A DNA stretch of 64,000 nucleotides from assembly GCA_003611745.1 (NCBI GenBank), contig RAYF01000010.1, positions 1-64,000 on the forward strand, read 5' to 3'. The position numbers and the translations under genes were made by a program. A model generated the notes under the pieces. It was not told the DNA's origin and ran no database searches. It saw only the letters and a list, made by a program, of their open reading frames with translations. This document shows positions 55,161-62,696 of this stretch, in pieces (the first letter of the stretch is position 1; each line of letters opens with the position of its first letter). Source of the stretch: a bacterium D16-36 (GTDB taxonomy: Bacteria; Bacillota; Clostridia; Lachnospirales; Lachnospiraceae).

Positions 55161-55205
55161 GCATCAATTGGGGACAAAATACTTTTGACTCCAAAATCAT
55201 AATAT
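55161..55205. repeat. Decayed relative of the 20.9-21.1 kb element end
   Basis: GCATCAATTGGGGACA (55161-55176) and CTCCAAAATCATAATA (from 55189) parallel the right end of the 20879-21071 element (GCATCAGTTGGGGGCA then CCCCAACATCATAAAATA). The remaining 450-base gap between the injection-like locus and PadR (54924-55373) holds PadR control sites and no gene. Confidence 0.4.
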
Positions 55206-55232
55206 CAAGACAGAAAATCTAAGAGAAAGTTC

Positions 55233-55270
55233 TTGACATTAATATAACTTTATATTAATATAATTTTATA
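55233..55270 (+). promoter_or_regulatory. padR-traX promoter with tandem 16-bp repeat
   Basis: TTGACA (55233-55238), 17 bases, TAATAT (55256-55261). Spacer and -10 lie inside two tandem 16-mers, TTAATATAACTTTATA (55239-55254) and TTAATATAATTTTATA (55255-55270), one mismatch apart. Each also contains inverted TTAATATA/TATATTAA, a plausible PadR operator. Confidence 0.6.
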
Positions 55271-55373
55271 CTATAGTATATTAAAATCCCCTCCAAACTA
55301 TTAATACTTTATAAGGTTTTCTGAGGGCAGGGCTGTCCAGTCCTATTAAGATTGAGAAAGACGAGGTAGCAAA

Positions 55374-55934
55374 ATGTCTTTAGGTTTTGGAATTTTAGGA
55401 TTTCTAAATTATGGGCCTATGAGCGGATATGATTTAGTAAAAGCATTCGAATCATCCCTGCAATTTTTTTGGCACGCCCAAAACAGCCAGATTTATCTGG
55501 AATTAAAAAAACTGGAAAAGAAAGGATATATTGACGGCGAAACAGTCATCCAGTCAGACCGCCCGAATAAAAAGATTTTTTCTATTACCGAAGCAGGAAA
55601 AAGAGCGTTTATGGACTGGCTTGCCAAGGGAGCTGAGGAAGATGCCACACATTTTAAAAGCGCCTTTCTTATGAAAGTCTTTTTTGGCGGGAATATGCCC
55701 CCTGCCCAAAGCGCCGACATGTTGAGAAAATTTAAAGCAGACTGCGAGACTTATCTGGAAAAAATGGGGGAGACCCCTGATAGCATAGGAAAATACGGCT
55801 CCAATAAGGAAAAATATCAGACGCTTTATTGGCAGTTTACTGTTGACTTTGGTTACTGCTTTATCAAAACTTGTATCGAATGGGCTGCGCGGTGCATACA
55901 GAAACTGGAAAACTTAGAGAATGAAATGAGGTGA
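55374..55934 (+). CDS. PadR-family transcriptional regulator
   Basis: A 186-residue repressor with an N-terminal winged helix (GILGFLNYGPMSGYDLVKAFE; YGYxL-type motif, recognition helix around SQIYLELKKLEKKGYI and the wing) and a C-terminal Vir_act_alpha dimerisation helix bundle. GAGGTAGCAAAATG contains its ribosome site. It is cotranscribed with traX, three bases apart. The tandem repeat covering its promoter suggests autoregulation. Inducer unknown. Confidence 0.9.
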   Translation: MSLGFGILGFLNYGPMSGYDLVKAFESSLQFFWHAQNSQIYLELKKLEKKGYIDGETVIQSDRPNKKIFSITEAGKRAFMDWLAKGAEEDATHFKSAFLMKVFFGGNMPPAQSADMLRKFKADCETYLEKMGETPDSIGKYGSNKEKYQTLYWQFTVDFGYCFIKTCIEWAARCIQKLENLENEMR

Positions 55935-55937
55935 ATT

Positions 55938-56702
55938 ATGTTGCATACAGATAGGGAAAATGGATTAAATGCGAATCAGCTAAAGCTAATCGCTATTGCT
56001 GCAATGACACTTGACCACTTAATATGGACACTGTTCCCCGGCTATTCTACAGAATGGTTTGTGGTTCTTTGCCATATTATCGGCAGGCTTACCGCCCCTA
56101 TTATGTGGTTTTTTATCGCAGAGGGATATCATTATACGCACAATATAAAAAAATATGCCGCCAGACTGTTCCTATTAGCGGCAATCTCCCATTTTGCGTA
56201 TAATTTCTGTTTTGGCATACCTTTTATCCCTTTTCAGACAACCGCATTTAACCAGACCGGCGTCGTCTGGTCGTTGGCATGGGGACTGGTCTTATTGTAC
56301 ATACATGACAGAACACCTTGGAAACCTTGGCAAAAAGTTTTCATTACCATCATTATATGCCTGATTACTTTTCCTTCTGATTGGAGCTGTATCGCAACCA
56401 TGGCAATATTATCTATCGGCCTATACAGAGGGGATTTTAAAAAACAGATGGCGTATATGATGTTATGGACATCAGTTTATGCCATTGTATATTTTCTATT
56501 TATTGATAAGACATATGCACTTATCCAGCTCGGCACCTGCCTGACAATCCCCCTTCTGCGGTTATACAATGGAAAACGAGGCTCTATGAAAGGAATCGGC
56601 AAATTATTTTATATCTATTATCCGCTGCATCTTTTCTTATGCGGCATAATACGCATATGCTTATGGGGCATTTCTTTTTCCACCGGAACGGCAAACTTTT
56701 AA
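55938..56702 (+). CDS. TraX-family membrane protein
   Basis: Polytopic membrane protein (254 residues, about eight hydrophobic segments) of the TraX family, named for pilin N-acetylation in F plasmids; chromosomal Firmicutes copies are thought to be acyltransferase-like with unknown substrates. The N-terminal NANQLKLIAIAAMTLDHL block and FFIAEGYHYT block are family hallmarks. GAGGTGAATT precedes the ATG. It is coupled to the PadR gene, so likely the regulated target. A terminator-repeat copy follows. Confidence 0.88.
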   Translation: MLHTDRENGLNANQLKLIAIAAMTLDHLIWTLFPGYSTEWFVVLCHIIGRLTAPIMWFFIAEGYHYTHNIKKYAARLFLLAAISHFAYNFCFGIPFIPFQTTAFNQTGVVWSLAWGLVLLYIHDRTPWKPWQKVFITIIICLITFPSDWSCIATMAILSIGLYRGDFKKQMAYMMLWTSVYAIVYFLFIDKTYALIQLGTCLTIPLLRLYNGKRGSMKGIGKLFYIYYPLHLFLCGIIRICLWGISFSTGTANF

Positions 56703-56730
56703 ATCTTAGGAACTATAGATTTAAAATGCA

Positions 56731-56758
56731 AAGTGTCCTCCAACGCGGACACTTTTTT
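56731..56758. terminator. Bidirectional terminator, repeat copy 3 (variant)
   Basis: AAGTGTCC-TCCAACGC-GGACACTTTTTT between convergent traX and the methyltransferase gene; one base differs from the copies at 30.5 and 39.0 kb (GTGTCCT instead of GTGTCCG), shortening the stem. Confidence 0.85.
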
Positions 56759-57647
56759 ACGGTAAAGCAGAAACATAAACGGCCTGTTTAACCCCACGCA
56801 GCACCATAATGATTGATACATTTGTATCCCACTGCTTTTCACCGCGGTCATACTGGGCAATCCGTGCATCATATTTTTTATTTATAATGCACTTCATCTC
56901 ACGTGCCTCTTCCTGTGTAACATGCTCAGGCATGGTATATAATACAGAATCAATGCATTCCAAGTCCGAATACCTCTCTGCATTAATTATTTGATGGGCA
57001 AATACAGCCGGATAATCCGGGTGATCTGGTGTCAAATCAATCGCTGCAAAACCGGTTCTCACATCCCGAAACCCGCATCGTTCCATAACAGCAGGAAGCT
57101 CTTTCTCGCTCATCGCATATCTGCACACAGAGTATTTATCAAATGTATTATCATACTGCCGGACTTTTTGCCAAAATTGCTCCTCATGCCTGCCCACAGC
57201 TACACAGTCTGAGGTATCTTTGATTCCTTTGCGGGAAGACAGCACCAGACAAATCCCGCCTTGTTTCAAGACCCGAAGCTGCTCCCCATAAAATTTCGAT
57301 GGTTCGATATGTTCACATACTGTATTGGAAATCACAACATCAAAACTATTATCCACAAAGGGAAGCGCAACGGCATCCCCCTCCAAAAATGTAATTCCAT
57401 CCTCATGTCCTCTGGCAAATCTGATAAACTCACTGTCACGGTCAATCCCTGTAACAACAGCATTCGGATACCAGCGGTGAAGCGCACCGGAAAGGGCACC
57501 CGGGCCGCAGCCAATTTCCAGCATATTTAATTTTTTATTTTCTTCTATGTCAAACAATTTCTTATACTGTTCCGCAAAAAAATCATCAAACCGAAGCTTC
57601 CGGGAATAATATAGCGTCTTTGTTCCTTGTATGTATTTAGACCACAC
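56757..57647 (-). CDS. Class I SAM-dependent methyltransferase
   Basis: Rossmann-fold methyltransferase (296 residues) with motif I LEIGCGPGALSGAL near residue 44, acidic GIDRDSEF near 70, and motif FDVVISNTVCEHIEPS near 105, of the UbiE/Methyltransf_11 group. Small-molecule substrate unknown. It starts with GTG; a GAGGGATG site lies about 14 bases upstream, a wide spacing, so the start is uncertain. A GCCATGC-TTT-GCATGGC hairpin lies about 45 bases upstream. Convergent with traX across the shared terminator. Confidence 0.82.
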   Translation of the reverse strand: MWSKYIQGTKTLYYSRKLRFDDFFAEQYKKLFDIEENKKLNMLEIGCGPGALSGALHRWYPNAVVTGIDRDSEFIRFARGHEDGITFLEGDAVALPFVDNSFDVVISNTVCEHIEPSKFYGEQLRVLKQGGICLVLSSRKGIKDTSDCVAVGRHEEQFWQKVRQYDNTFDKYSVCRYAMSEKELPAVMERCGFRDVRTGFAAIDLTPDHPDYPAVFAHQIINAERYSDLECIDSVLYTMPEHVTQEEAREMKCIINKKYDARIAQYDRGEKQWDTNVSIIMVLRGVKQAVYVSALP

Positions 57648-57877
57648 GGTATTTATACAGCATCCCTCCCTTCACGCTAACCCTCATGCCATGCTTTGCA
57701 TGGCACGAAATAGTCAATGTGAACAATTTCAACCTATTTTGTCCAGACAACAAAGCCATATTACAAATTATAATACAATATATACGGAATATACAATAGC
57801 ATTATCTGAGAGATTGATTAAATCAGCATCGTGATTTATAATATTATGAACCGCCAAAGGCGGCATAGGAGGGCAAG

Positions 57878-58350
57878 ATGGATAATGTAGAGTTTAAATG
57901 GACAGACGGGACAGATAAAACATTTCATAAGTTCTATTTGCGTACAGAGAATTATTACAGCAGCATTGTAGGCGGTGAAGAAAACAGAAAATCTTTTATC
58001 CCATACAATATTTCTTCAAGCATACAGCATGTACTTATCGCTTACATTAATGGTGTACCTATTGCATGTTCTGGGTTAAAAAAATATTCCGAAAAAGATG
58101 TTGAGATTAAACGTGTGTGGGTGGAACCCAAATGTAGGGGGCATCATATCGCAACTGATATGATGAAAATAATAGAAACAAAGCAAAACAACAACGCTTT
58201 CAACGGACAATTCTACAGACACGGGAAATAATAGATGATGCTGTCAGATTATATGAAAAACTCGGATATTACCGCATAGATAACTATCCGCCATATGATC
58301 AATTGGACGGTGCAATTTGTTTTGCTAAAGACTTAAAGAAAAATCTATAA
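57878..58350 (+). pseudogene. Frameshifted GNAT acetyltransferase
   Basis: The frame from 57878 stops at 58231 after 117 codons, but the other frame continues the GNAT fold: codons before and after the break give ...MMKIIET then AKQQRFQRTILQTREIIDD and a normal end ...PPYDQLDGAICFAKDL, stopping at 58350. A single missing A in the AAA run at 58180-58182 explains it. The truncated product keeps the acetyl-CoA loop (VEPKCRGHHIATDMM) but lacks the last strands. Sequencing error is the alternative. Confidence 0.75.
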
Positions 58351-58359
58351 AAACTTTTC

Positions 58360-58412
58360 TTGACATTACTATATCGCAGTGCTATACTCATATATATCGT
58401 ATTGCGATATAT
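58360..58412 (+). promoter_or_regulatory. Promoter and operator of padR-DUF2812
   Basis: TTGACA (58360-58365), 17 bases, TATACT (58383-58388), near consensus. Just downstream, ATATATCG (58392-58399) and CGATATAT (58405-58412) form an 8-bp palindrome with a 5-base centre, a good candidate for autorepression by the PadR product. Confidence 0.75.
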
Positions 58413-58436
58413 CGAAGTACATAATGAGGTGAAGGA

Positions 58437-58775
58437 ATGGATAACCATATAAAAAAAGTATATGTGCCGATGACTGAGACAGGTTTCTATATTTTACTAT
58501 GCCTTCGGGAAGAAGCACATGGATACAGTATTGTAAAAAAAACAGAACTGCTGACGCATGGGGAAATAATAATCAGCCCGGGAACATTATATGGCAGCCT
58601 GTCTAAAATGGAAAAAGACGGCCTGATCAAATTTGTCAGGGAAGAAGAAAACCGCAAAATTTATTGTATTACAGGACTTGGAAAGCAAGTCCTTGAATTA
58701 GAAATGAAACGTATTGAGCGTTTGTATGATAATATGATGGAGGTAAGAAAGGAGGAGCATCAATATGAAAAATAG
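58437..58775 (+). CDS. PadR-family transcriptional regulator (short form)
   Basis: A 112-residue PadR protein: winged helix with LREEAHGYSIVKKTE and the recognition segment SPGTLYGSLSKMEKDGLI, a wing with REEENRKIY, and a short C-terminal dimer helix. GAGGTGAAGGA precedes the ATG. It overlaps the DUF2812 gene by 11 bases, the standard PadR-DUF2812 pair of Firmicutes in which the membrane partner probably responds to envelope stress or a drug. Confidence 0.92.
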   Translation: MDNHIKKVYVPMTETGFYILLCLREEAHGYSIVKKTELLTHGEIIISPGTLYGSLSKMEKDGLIKFVREEENRKIYCITGLGKQVLELEMKRIERLYDNMMEVRKEEHQYEK

Positions 58776-59316
58776 AAAAACCGAATTCAGATTTTTTCCT
58801 ATTCCCGAGTGGAAAAAAGAAGAGAAATATTTAAGGGAGCAGCATAAAAATGGCTGGCAATTTGTCAGCGTAAGTGGTTTTTGCCTGTATCATTTTAAAA
58901 AATGCGAACCAAAGGATATCATCTATCAATTAGACTACAATCCTGACAGCATTTCCCAAAAAGACGAATACGTTCAGATATTTAACGATTGCGGCTGGGA
59001 ATATCTGCAGAATTATGCCGGATACAGTTATTTCCGCAAAGCAGCTTCTGATATAGATAAAACAGAAGAAATCTTCTGTGACGATGTTTCCCGTTTAGAT
59101 ATGATGAAACGGGTTTTTGCAGGACGTATGATACCTCTTTTGGTTGTTTTCTTTTCGATAATTATTCCGCAGATTATTATGCAGAGCCAGGTTAATACAC
59201 CTATCAACCGCGGCCTTTTGGTATTCTTCTGCGTCATGTTTTTATTATATCTGGCACTATTTATATCATTTGCCATTCCGTTCTGGAAATATTATAAAGC
59301 AATTCATAAAAAATAA
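58765..59316 (+). CDS. DUF2812 membrane protein
   Basis: A 183-residue protein with a cytosolic DUF2812 domain (about 1-105; FFPIPEWKKEEKYLREQHKNGW and the GWEYLQNYAGYSYFRK block) and two membrane segments near 123-145 and 152-175. Function unknown; the family is nearly always encoded behind a PadR regulator as here. The stop is followed two bases later by the dispersed 10-mer CACGCTCTAG (59319-59328). Confidence 0.88.
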   Translation: MKNRKTEFRFFPIPEWKKEEKYLREQHKNGWQFVSVSGFCLYHFKKCEPKDIIYQLDYNPDSISQKDEYVQIFNDCGWEYLQNYAGYSYFRKAASDIDKTEEIFCDDVSRLDMMKRVFAGRMIPLLVVFFSIIIPQIIMQSQVNTPINRGLLVFFCVMFLLYLALFISFAIPFWKYYKAIHKK

Positions 59317-59425
59317 CGCACGCTCTAGTCTGCAGTCAAGGAAATCAATGACGCACCAGCGTAAACTTAACGAAACTCAGGCATTGCAGATTGAAAGCGG
59401 CCATTTGGAATTTCCAAAATCCTGT

Positions 59426-60202
59426 TTACAACAGAATACTCTGGCCGGCAGACAGATAAAATAAATGTTCCATATATTTTTTCATAAACTCATATTGAGC
59501 CATTCCAGTACAATGACAGGTATAAAAAGTAGTCTGGAAACTATTCAGGTACTCAGCATACCCGGCAAGCTCTTCATCCAGCGGCAATTTTGAAAAGTGA
59601 AACCCACCCACCAGAATATACGGTCTGAACCACTCTGCAATATTCAGGATGCCTTTGTGGGAACAGCCGCTAATGAGTACTCTTTTTCCATCTTCTTCTA
59701 TCAGAAGATACTGCTCATGGCGGAAATCATCCGGTAAAAATTCCCCATCAATCACAGCATTCAGCCCAAAGCTTCCCAGACAAAAAGCTCCCTGGCTATT
59801 GTTACAGGAACAAAGCGACATGCCCTTGCCAAGTGATTGAAAATCATCCGTAAAAACCAGCCTTTCTTCCCCTCTAAGGGACAGGTCAAGCCCAATATAT
59901 TTTTCTGTCCCATTATAATGCGGTTCAAAGGCATACCGACTTAAATATATAGGCGCTTTCCTGTTTATCTCCAAAAACTTCCTAAGCCCGCCTCCATGGT
60001 CATAGTGCCCATGGGAAAGAACCGCAGTATCAATGTCCGCCAGACAAATACCAAGCTTTTTGGCATTACTTGCAAACAGGTCCGTCTGCCCCATATCAAA
60101 TAATATCTTTTTGCTTCCGGTTTCTATGTATAAAGATAATCCGTGCTCCGCACCAAAATTTGCATCACAAGAAGTATTTTCTACTAAAGCTGTTATCTTC
60201 AT
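59426..60202 (-). CDS. Metallo-beta-lactamase-fold hydrolase
   Basis: A 258-residue MBL-fold enzyme with the metal motif LSHGHYDHGGGL near residue 63, a later metal His in LISGCSHKGILN, and a C-terminal CHCTG. The pattern matches the group annotated as dihydropterin-ribofuranosyl-aminobenzene-phosphate synthase-like or general MBL hydrolases; the real substrate cannot be told. No membrane segment. It is convergent with DUF2812 and follows the Phd-GNAT gene by about 70 bases on the same strand. Confidence 0.85.
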   Translation of the reverse strand: MKITALVENTSCDANFGAEHGLSLYIETGSKKILFDMGQTDLFASNAKKLGICLADIDTAVLSHGHYDHGGGLRKFLEINRKAPIYLSRYAFEPHYNGTEKYIGLDLSLRGEERLVFTDDFQSLGKGMSLCSCNNSQGAFCLGSFGLNAVIDGEFLPDDFRHEQYLLIEEDGKRVLISGCSHKGILNIAEWFRPYILVGGFHFSKLPLDEELAGYAEYLNSFQTTFYTCHCTGMAQYEFMKKYMEHLFYLSAGQSILL

Positions 60203-60274
60203 TTTCTGCCTCTCCTGCTCTGATACTTTATATTTTTTAAGGATTCGTTGTAATTGCAGCCTACAAACGAATCG

Positions 60275-60973
60275 TTATCCGCCATAATAAGAAGTTGTGC
60301 CTGTTACACCATCAAGGGCACCAGATTTTAAGATACAAACCATAAATCCCTCATCCCCCCATTTTTTTCTGTCTTCATGATAAATTCCATATTTACTGGA
60401 TGGTTCAAATCCAAATCTCGCATAAAGTTTAGGGTTTCCTCCGAGAAACACTGCTCCATAACCCATCATTCTTGCTTTATTTAAAGCGTGTTCAACAAGC
60501 ATTCTCATAACTCCTTGCATCCTATATCCCGGTAAAACAGCGCTCTGTGATAAAACTAACTGTGTGTTATTGCCATTTTCTGTCGCAATGTCTGTTTCAT
60601 GAATAGCAACTTCTCCAACAATTGTTCCATCCCCCAATACAGCGACAAGAGAAAGTTCGGGAATAAAAGTTTCTTTTTGCCTTTCTTTCATAAAATGTTC
60701 CATCATAAATTTGCCTGTTTCTATACCATACGGTTCAGCAAAAGCCTCATAAATAATTTTGTTAACTTCCCCATATTCAGATGGATTTTCTGGTCTTATA
60801 ACAATTAATTGATTAAATGCTTTTTGTTTATCTTGCTTATCCAATTCCTGTATATCCATAGTAGCACATGAACCATGTCTATTATGAGTAACATAAACTC
60901 TGTTTCCATAAGATACTTCATTCACATCCGCTGTATCATTTCTCAAATCGGATATCGGTTTCATATTTGGCAT
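60275..60973 (-). CDS. Fusion: Phd/YefM-type antitoxin domain + GNAT acetyltransferase
   Basis: A 232-residue protein. Residues 1-55 (MPNMKPISDLRNDTADVNEV, then YGNRVYVTHNRHG and ATMDIQEL) follow the DNA-binding N-terminal half of Phd/YefM antitoxins, but the toxin-binding tail is replaced. Residues about 60-232 are a GNAT acetyltransferase with the acetyl-CoA loop VLPGYRMQGVMRMLVEHAL and the FLGGNPKLYARFGFEP motif. GGAG eight bases before the ATG at 60973 fits; a 25-codon longer frame looks spurious. A 14-bp palindrome lies on its promoter, as in autoregulated toxin-antitoxin operons. Confidence 0.8.
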   Translation of the reverse strand: MPNMKPISDLRNDTADVNEVSYGNRVYVTHNRHGSCATMDIQELDKQDKQKAFNQLIVIRPENPSEYGEVNKIIYEAFAEPYGIETGKFMMEHFMKERQKETFIPELSLVAVLGDGTIVGEVAIHETDIATENGNNTQLVLSQSAVLPGYRMQGVMRMLVEHALNKARMMGYGAVFLGGNPKLYARFGFEPSSKYGIYHEDRKKWGDEGFMVCILKSGALDGVTGTTSYYGG

Positions 60974-61005
60974 TTTACGTGCTCCAATCTTCTTTGTTAT
61001 TAAGT

Positions 61006-61045
61006 TACTAATATTAGTATAACAGTTATCGTATACAACATGCAA
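61006..61045 (-). promoter_or_regulatory. Promoter with operator palindrome for the Phd-GNAT gene
   Basis: On the minus strand TTGCAT (61045-61040), 18 bases, TATACT (61021-61016); the perfect palindrome TACTAATATTAGTA (61006-61019) overlaps the -10, a placement expected for autorepression by the Phd-like domain. Confidence 0.6.
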
Positions 61046-61184
61046 CAAAATTCACAGGGAAATTTACAGCAGACAAATATTATTTTTTACCAAAAGCATA
61101 AACGTCCACTCTATTTTTTCTTGCCTTCTTTAATTGTTTTTGCTAAAATACATTTATATTCAGGTACTTATAACTACGGCAGTA

Positions 61185-61341
61185 AGGAACTGTTAAGGAA
61201 TTATTTGTGACAAGTTCGCTGTATAAATGTTCAGCTGCAAAGAAAAAAATCGCAGGCATAGCGGGCTATGTCAAGATTTTCTGATGCCGCAGATGGGCAT
61301 TTATACAAGTAATTGTCATGAGTAATTTATTAACAGTTCCT
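61185..61341. repeat. Long imperfect palindrome with TAG-CGGG-CTA centre (copy 1)
   Basis: Outer arms AGGAACTGTTAA (61185-61196) and TTAACAGTTCCT (61330-61341). Further pairs inward: TGACAA/TTGTCA, GTATAAATG (61221-61229)/CATTTATAC (61298-61306) and AAAATC/GATTTT. At the centre CATAG-CGGG-CTATG is flanked by GCAGG on the left and TCAA on the right. No coding potential. The 385-base gap between the Phd-GNAT and pentapeptide genes is otherwise featureless. Confidence 0.8.
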
Positions 61342-61433
61342 AAATGCAGGCATAAGAAAAATATATATGGCGGAGGATTTTTCTGCCATTTCAAGAAATA
61401 TAAACAAAATACATCCGAAAGTGTACAAAAACC

Positions 61434-62525
61434 ATGACAGACAAATTTGAAAAATATGCGATTCAGCTAAAAAATGAAAAATTATTTGAAACAGAAGAAC
61501 TTTACCAAAAAAATTTTAATGATTATGCCTCTATTTTTCAGAAACATTTTCTGGGAATATGCGAAAACATCACTCACCTGCAGCAATCGGGCACTCTTGG
61601 AGAAATTGCTTATCTGGAATATACACTGCTATATACCAATCTGCTTCAAAAAAAAGAGACTGCCGAGGTGCGCGCCTACAATGGCAATTGGTATCTTGAC
61701 AACAACCAGCTGACTGCCGGAGAATTCGACTTTTCCCCTTTATTCATAAAATACAGAGAGCTTTGGACAGATCTTTTTGCTGCACGCAAACGTTTTGCTG
61801 GTGCCGTTGCTTCCCATGAAATCAAATCATTCCTGCTCTCCTGCGCCCGCTCTTTTTACCGTTATGTAATTGCTGTGTGCAGATTTTCCATTCTTCCCTG
61901 CATCGAATCAGAACTTTTTCAATCTATAAACCGCACAGAAAAATTTGAGATAAATATCGGGGAGTATATGGCATATACAGAGGCCGTTTACAAAGAGGAC
62001 CAGACACGGACTTCTATGGATGCGCTTGACTGGCTTTCCCTCCATCTGGAGTATGAATACGCTTTTGAAGACTTTTCAGAACTGGATTTTTCCAAAGCAG
62101 ACCTTTCAGGGATTGACCTCAGATACTCCGACTTACGCCGCTGCCAACTAAAAGGCACTGATTTTCAGGACTCCATGCTGTCCGGCGCTCGGTTCTGCCA
62201 CGCTAGCATGGAAGATGCCGATCTGCGAAACTGCCTAATGCACGAAGCTGACTTTACCGGGGCTAATCTTACAAACGCCAGATTTACCGCAGCAAGATCA
62301 CATGCTGGGATTGCCCCAGAACAAAGCAGCTGGAAGATTCCCGGATACAGGCCGGTAAGTTTCCGCAATGCTAACCTCACCAATGCAGATTTTCGGAATA
62401 CTAATATTAAAAATGCAGATTTCACTGGGGCTTTGATGGCAGGGGCGCTATTTCAGCAAAAACAGTTAGGCCGCTTTAAATTTTCAGAAGAACAAATGAG
62501 AGATATACTACAGCATGTTTGGTAA
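61434..62525 (+). CDS. Pentapeptide-repeat protein
   Basis: A 363-residue soluble protein. The N-terminal 205 residues are helical and unrecognised; the C-terminal part (about 210-350) is a pentapeptide-repeat beta-helix with A(D/N)LxN-type steps: FSKADLSGIDLRYSDL, MEDADLRNCLMHEADFTGANLTNARF and FRNANLTNADFRNTNIKNADFTGA, interrupted by a 25-residue insert. Such helices mimic DNA or serve as scaffolds. No strong ribosome site is seen before the ATG. The stop directly abuts the CACGCTCTAG of the palindromic element at 62.5 kb. Confidence 0.85.
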   Translation: MTDKFEKYAIQLKNEKLFETEELYQKNFNDYASIFQKHFLGICENITHLQQSGTLGEIAYLEYTLLYTNLLQKKETAEVRAYNGNWYLDNNQLTAGEFDFSPLFIKYRELWTDLFAARKRFAGAVASHEIKSFLLSCARSFYRYVIAVCRFSILPCIESELFQSINRTEKFEINIGEYMAYTEAVYKEDQTRTSMDALDWLSLHLEYEYAFEDFSELDFSKADLSGIDLRYSDLRRCQLKGTDFQDSMLSGARFCHASMEDADLRNCLMHEADFTGANLTNARFTAARSHAGIAPEQSSWKIPGYRPVSFRNANLTNADFRNTNIKNADFTGALMAGALFQQKQLGRFKFSEEQMRDILQHVW

Positions 62526-62531
62526 CACGCT

Positions 62532-62696
62532 CTAGAGCGTGTTTGAAAATTGCTTTTTACAAGATGTGTTTCACGCTTTGTGGGAGATTTGTTCCAAATT
62601 TAGGAGGTGTAGCGGGCTACATTGACTAAATTTGGGGCAAATATAGCGCAAAGTGGGGACGCAGATTGTGAGAATGAATTTTCAAACACGCTCTAG
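62532..62696. repeat. 165-bp palindromic element with TAG-CGGG-CTA centre (copy 2)
   Basis: Perfect 20-bp terminal inverted repeats: CTAGAGCGTGTTTGAAAATT (62532-62551) and its complement (62677-62696). Inside, CCAAATTTAG pairs with CTAAATTTGG, enclosing GAGG, TGTAG-CGGG-CTACA and TTGA, the same central design as the 61185-61341 element with compensatory stem changes. It fills the whole gap between the convergent pentapeptide and AraC genes. Its right end supplies the AraC stop codon. Confidence 0.88.

Noticed and set aside
55374-56702. TraX as evidence for a conjugative element next to the injection-like locus
   Set aside because: No relaxase, coupling protein or integrase is near; chromosomal padR-traX pairs occur alone.
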